Notes under the pieces: model-generated
Seen by the model: the letters and a program-made list of their open reading frames with translations, nothing else
What the model was told of the DNA's origin: nothing
Databases searched by the model: none
Position numbers and translations under genes: made by a program
Shown here: piece by piece, positions 7,724 to 9,347 of the stretch
Position numbering within the stretch: the first letter of the stretch is position 1
Layout: each line of letters begins with the position of its first letter
Origin: Crocinitomicaceae bacterium
Lineage (GTDB): Bacteria; Bacteroidota; Bacteroidia; Flavobacteriales_D; Crocinitomicaceae
Reading direction: 5' to 3'
NCBI GenBank assembly: GCA_013215515.1
Contig: JABSPC010000084.1
Coordinates: 1-9,347, forward strand
Length of the DNA stretch: 9,347 nt

Positions 7724-8248
7724 ATGAAAACAGGATTAAAAACAGGATTATTCACACTTGCGTTTGCAGTACTTGCTTCGTGCGGTTCAGATGATGCAGA
7801 TGCTAGCGGAATTAACACTGCCGATGTTAAAGGAGATATTGATTTAATGGGTGAAAATGGACATTCTTTAAATTTAAATAACAACGGAGAAGAATCTAAA
7901 GCATACCAAATTGAAATTGGCGAGACTGCTGAATTGACAATTTTCCCAAGTAGCGTAACATTTGAAGAAGAAAAAGAGAAAATCGAAAAGGAAGTGGAAA
8001 GCTCTTTTAGTAATGTTAAAATAATAAGTTCAACGGCAGATTGTGTCTACTTTAAAGAAGTGAAAAAACCATTTATGAGTGATGGTGATGAAAAAACAGG
8101 GTATAGTTTTGTTCGTGTAGTAAAGAAAGATGATAAAACAAACTACATCCTCGAATCTAGCGGAGAGAGTCCAATGGATCCTATTTGGAGCAAAAAGGAA
8201 GCAGATAAACTTTTGAAAATTGCGAAGAGCTTTAAACCGAAAAGTTAA
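7724..8248 (+). CDS. Putative lipoprotein of unknown function
   Basis: The 174-residue product begins with a lipoprotein signal: residues 1-19 with hydrophobic core and lipobox LASC, lipid cysteine Cys20. The following GSDDAD is acidic, consistent with the negatively charged lipoprotein-export signals that place Bacteroidota lipoproteins on the cell surface, though the signal varies between groups. Residues about 21-60 look flexible and polar. A mixed alpha/beta part follows, with a charged helix (FEEEKEKIEKEVESSF, about residues 84-99), a lone cysteine in STADCVYFKE, a basic strand (YSFVRVVKKDD) and a C-terminal helix (KKEADKLLKIAKSF). I recognise no family. The start codon is followed by a perfect 12-bp tandem duplication (7727-7750) that gives KTGLKTGL. 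It is followed after 28 bp by a second lipoprotein gene, and both probably share a promoter and the terminator at 8736-8773. Confidence 0.85.
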   Translation: MKTGLKTGLFTLAFAVLASCGSDDADASGINTADVKGDIDLMGENGHSLNLNNNGEESKAYQIEIGETAELTIFPSSVTFEEEKEKIEKEVESSFSNVKIISSTADCVYFKEVKKPFMSDGDEKTGYSFVRVVKKDDKTNYILESSGESPMDPIWSKKEADKLLKIAKSFKPKS

Positions 8249-8276
8249 TTCGAAATAATTCTATTATTTTCAACTT

Positions 8277-8711
8277 ATGAAAAATCTACTGCTTATCACT
8301 ATTCTTTTAATGGCTGTGTCGAGTTGTCAAAAAGAGGCTCCTACTCTGAATTTGCCTGTTTACATAACAGACGCTAAATTGAACGCTTATTTTAATGGAA
8401 CCGTTCCTTATTTAAGGATTAGTGAAAGTGGATCAAGTGTTGAAGAAACTTTTTTAATTAATACCTGTTCCAATCAAAATGGTGGTACATACACCTTTCA
8501 AGTAGGTAAATCATATGACGTTGAGTTCGGTATTTATGTCGATAATACATGGGCGTCTTTTGAAGGCTTTAATGGAACTTTGACTGTTGATGGTGACGGT
8601 AATATTAGTGGAACAATAACTGGAATTCCAGGTTGGCTTGAAAGCCAAAAATCTGTGGACTTCGGAGGATGTGGAAGTGTTATTCAAGGAGACATTTGTC
8701 TCTTTTTCTAG
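8277..8711 (+). CDS. Small putative surface lipoprotein of unknown function
   Basis: The 144-residue product has a lipoprotein signal (residues 1-16, LLLITILLMAVSS) with lipid cysteine Cys17. The next residues, QKE, resemble the QK-acidic lipoprotein-export signal described in Capnocytophaga, so display on the outer face of the outer membrane is inferred. The mature part looks all-beta: short strands rich in Gly, Ser, Thr and Asn, with NGTVPYLRISES, TYTFQVGKSYDVEFGIYVDN and GTLTVDGDGNISGTITGIPG. Cysteines at INTCSN, FGGCGS and GDICLFF leave an odd number besides the lipid one. No family is recognised. The gene begins 28 bp after the previous lipoprotein gene, with no terminator between, so they are probably cotranscribed. 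Confidence 0.83.
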   Translation: MKNLLLITILLMAVSSCQKEAPTLNLPVYITDAKLNAYFNGTVPYLRISESGSSVEETFLINTCSNQNGGTYTFQVGKSYDVEFGIYVDNTWASFEGFNGTLTVDGDGNISGTITGIPGWLESQKSVDFGGCGSVIQGDICLFF

Positions 8712-8735
8712 CCTGTCTAATCGCTAAAATAATTT

Positions 8736-8773
8736 ATAAAAGCCTCTCCTGTTCAATCAGGAAAGGCTTTTAT
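8736..8773 (+). terminator. Terminator of the lipoprotein operon
   Basis: Arms 8736-8751 and 8758-8773 pair over 16 positions with one C-A mismatch and a 6-nt loop, TTCAAT. The stem is GC-rich at its centre and flanked by A/T runs (ATAAAAGCC / GGCTTTTAT), so it could act in both directions. It starts 25 nt after the stop at 8709-8711. Confidence 0.85.
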
Positions 8774-8914
8774 GCGATCTCTTTTTTATTTTAATTCTAA
8801 AATGCTCGTCATGTCTTTTGACAAGCCTCTTTCGATTAGATAAACTAAGAAGCAAACATCCCTTTGCAGAAATCACACTATAAAAAACAGTAGCTTTTTC
8901 AAATTATTAATTAA
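8774..8914. other. Intergenic DNA without visible features
   Basis: This AT-rich stretch between the operon terminator and the IS1595-like remnant has stops in all frames. I see no gene, repeat or promoter that I can support. Confidence 0.5.
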
Positions 8915-9146
8915 AACCCGCTTTGGCATTCGACTAATTTTGATTAGACTGATTCCCCCAGACTTTACCCATAAGGTTTAGCTACTGCGAGGATAAGTCT
9001 CTCGAAGACCCTGTTACCAAAGTGTCTTCGGTTAAGTTTATAGCAAAATTCGTCGAGATATAGCTGCAAGTACTTTCCTTTGATTTTATCATAACAGTTA
9101 TAGAGATTAAAAAAAAAAATTATTTAATACCCCAAAGAGGCGGGTT
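8915..9146 (-). mobile_element. Internally deleted IS1595-like element
   Basis: The left edge AACCCGCTTTGG (8915-8926) is matched in inverted orientation at the right edge by AACCCGCCTCTTTGG (complement of 9132-9146), differing by a 3-nt CTC insertion. Between them lies only the C-terminal end of a transposase (8965-9108) and a run of 11 A (9109-9119). Distances fit an IS: about 50 bp from the stop codon to one end and 38 bp from the fragment to the other, with the bulk of the gene lost. The exact outer ends and any target duplication cannot be fixed from this copy. Confidence 0.55.
8965..9108 (-). pseudogene. C-terminal fragment of an IS1595-type (ISXO2-like) transposase
   Basis: Read on the minus strand, 47 codons and a stop encode NLYNCYDKIKGKYLQLYLDE followed by FCYKLNRRHFGNRVFERLIL and AVAKPYG. 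The KGKYLQLYLDEFCYKLNRR stretch is characteristic of the extreme C-terminus of IS1595-family DDE transposases (usually roughly 250-300 residues). None of the N-terminal zinc-ribbon, HTH or catalytic Asp motifs remain. Upstream the frame runs into the A-run and a stop at 9126-9124, and there is no start codon. The fragment is not functional, but the retained coding is undisturbed, so the deletion is probably fairly recent or the copy is young. Confidence 0.75.
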
Positions 9147-9258
9147 AAATTTTTAATACTCTTCTTTTGGAAACCTCAAAATAACTACGCGATTTCCCCA
9201 AATACATTACATTTCCTCTACTAAATCTAGTTTAGAATAAATTTTCATTGTTACTAAT
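9147..9258. other. Short AT-rich spacer between the two mobile-element traces
   Basis: No gene is supported. A 13-codon minus-strand frame (MKIYSKLDLVEEM) opens near 9249 but stops at once, and I cannot tie it to the transposase fragment. Confidence 0.4.
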
Positions 9259-9276
9259 CACTACTGTCCGATAAAA
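9259..9276 (-). repeat. 18-bp terminal-type inverted repeat, right copy
   Basis: CACTACTGTCCGATAAAA is the exact reverse complement of 119-136. Read rightward from 9262 it would be the left terminal repeat (CTACTGTCCGATAAAA) of an insertion sequence continuing beyond the window. Confidence 0.8.
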
Positions 9277-9347
9277 ATAGAAATTGAGCAATTTGCGTCC
9301 TAGAAGCCTTGATTTTATTGGACTACTCTCTCGATCTTAAAAAGTAA
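9262..9347. mobile_element. Probable start of an insertion sequence, cut by the window end
   Basis: From the inverted repeat to the window end there are 86 bp without a start of a recognisable gene, as expected for an IS leader before its transposase. The sequence does not align with the left-hand end beyond the repeat. Identification depends on sequence outside the window. Confidence 0.4.

Overview
The window looks like chromosomal DNA of a Bacteroidota member, most likely of the Flavobacteriia type. It is AT-rich, its starts mostly lack a Shine-Dalgarno sequence, and two proteins end in type IX secretion (T9SS) C-terminal sorting domains. It also encodes a membrane-anchored LuxR-type regulator of the signal peptide / TM / coiled coil / HTH kind and two lipoproteins with acidic or QKE-like residues after the lipid cysteine. 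No species can be named from the sequence alone.

Layout, left to right. Positions 1-136 look like the outer end of an insertion sequence and close with an 18-bp motif whose exact inverted copy lies at 9259-9276. A short LuxR-type regulator (167-952, +) follows, then a 1312-residue secreted surface protein (1073-5011, +) with a beta-propeller-like N-terminus, eight tandem ~80-residue modules and a T9SS tail. A strong hairpin closes that gene. A gene-free stretch follows (5069-5634). On the minus strand lies a two-gene unit read from right to left: a decayed small secreted-protein gene (6962-7331; one frameshift, one amber stop) whose end overlaps the start of an intact T9SS-tailed protein (5692-6975), which ends at a clear terminator. 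After a gene-free, AT-rich regulatory stretch with palindromes comes a two-gene lipoprotein operon (7724-8248 and 8277-8711, +) with its own terminator. The right end (8774-9347) holds no intact gene. It carries an internally deleted IS1595-like element (about 8915-9146, transposase C-terminus at 8965-9108, minus), and then the inverted copy of the left-end motif.

The common theme is the cell surface: two T9SS cargo proteins that share a related Cys-containing GGT-F/W module, two lipoproteins, and a regulator whose predicted topology would sense the periplasm. Nothing shows that they form one pathway. The most notable observations are the matching inverted ends about 9.1 kb apart, the decayed gene coupled to the minus-strand T9SS gene, the evenly phased 240-bp repeat array with a lost cysteine in the last unit, and the IS1595-like deletion remnant. 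I found no RNA gene, CRISPR array, defence system or biosynthetic cluster.
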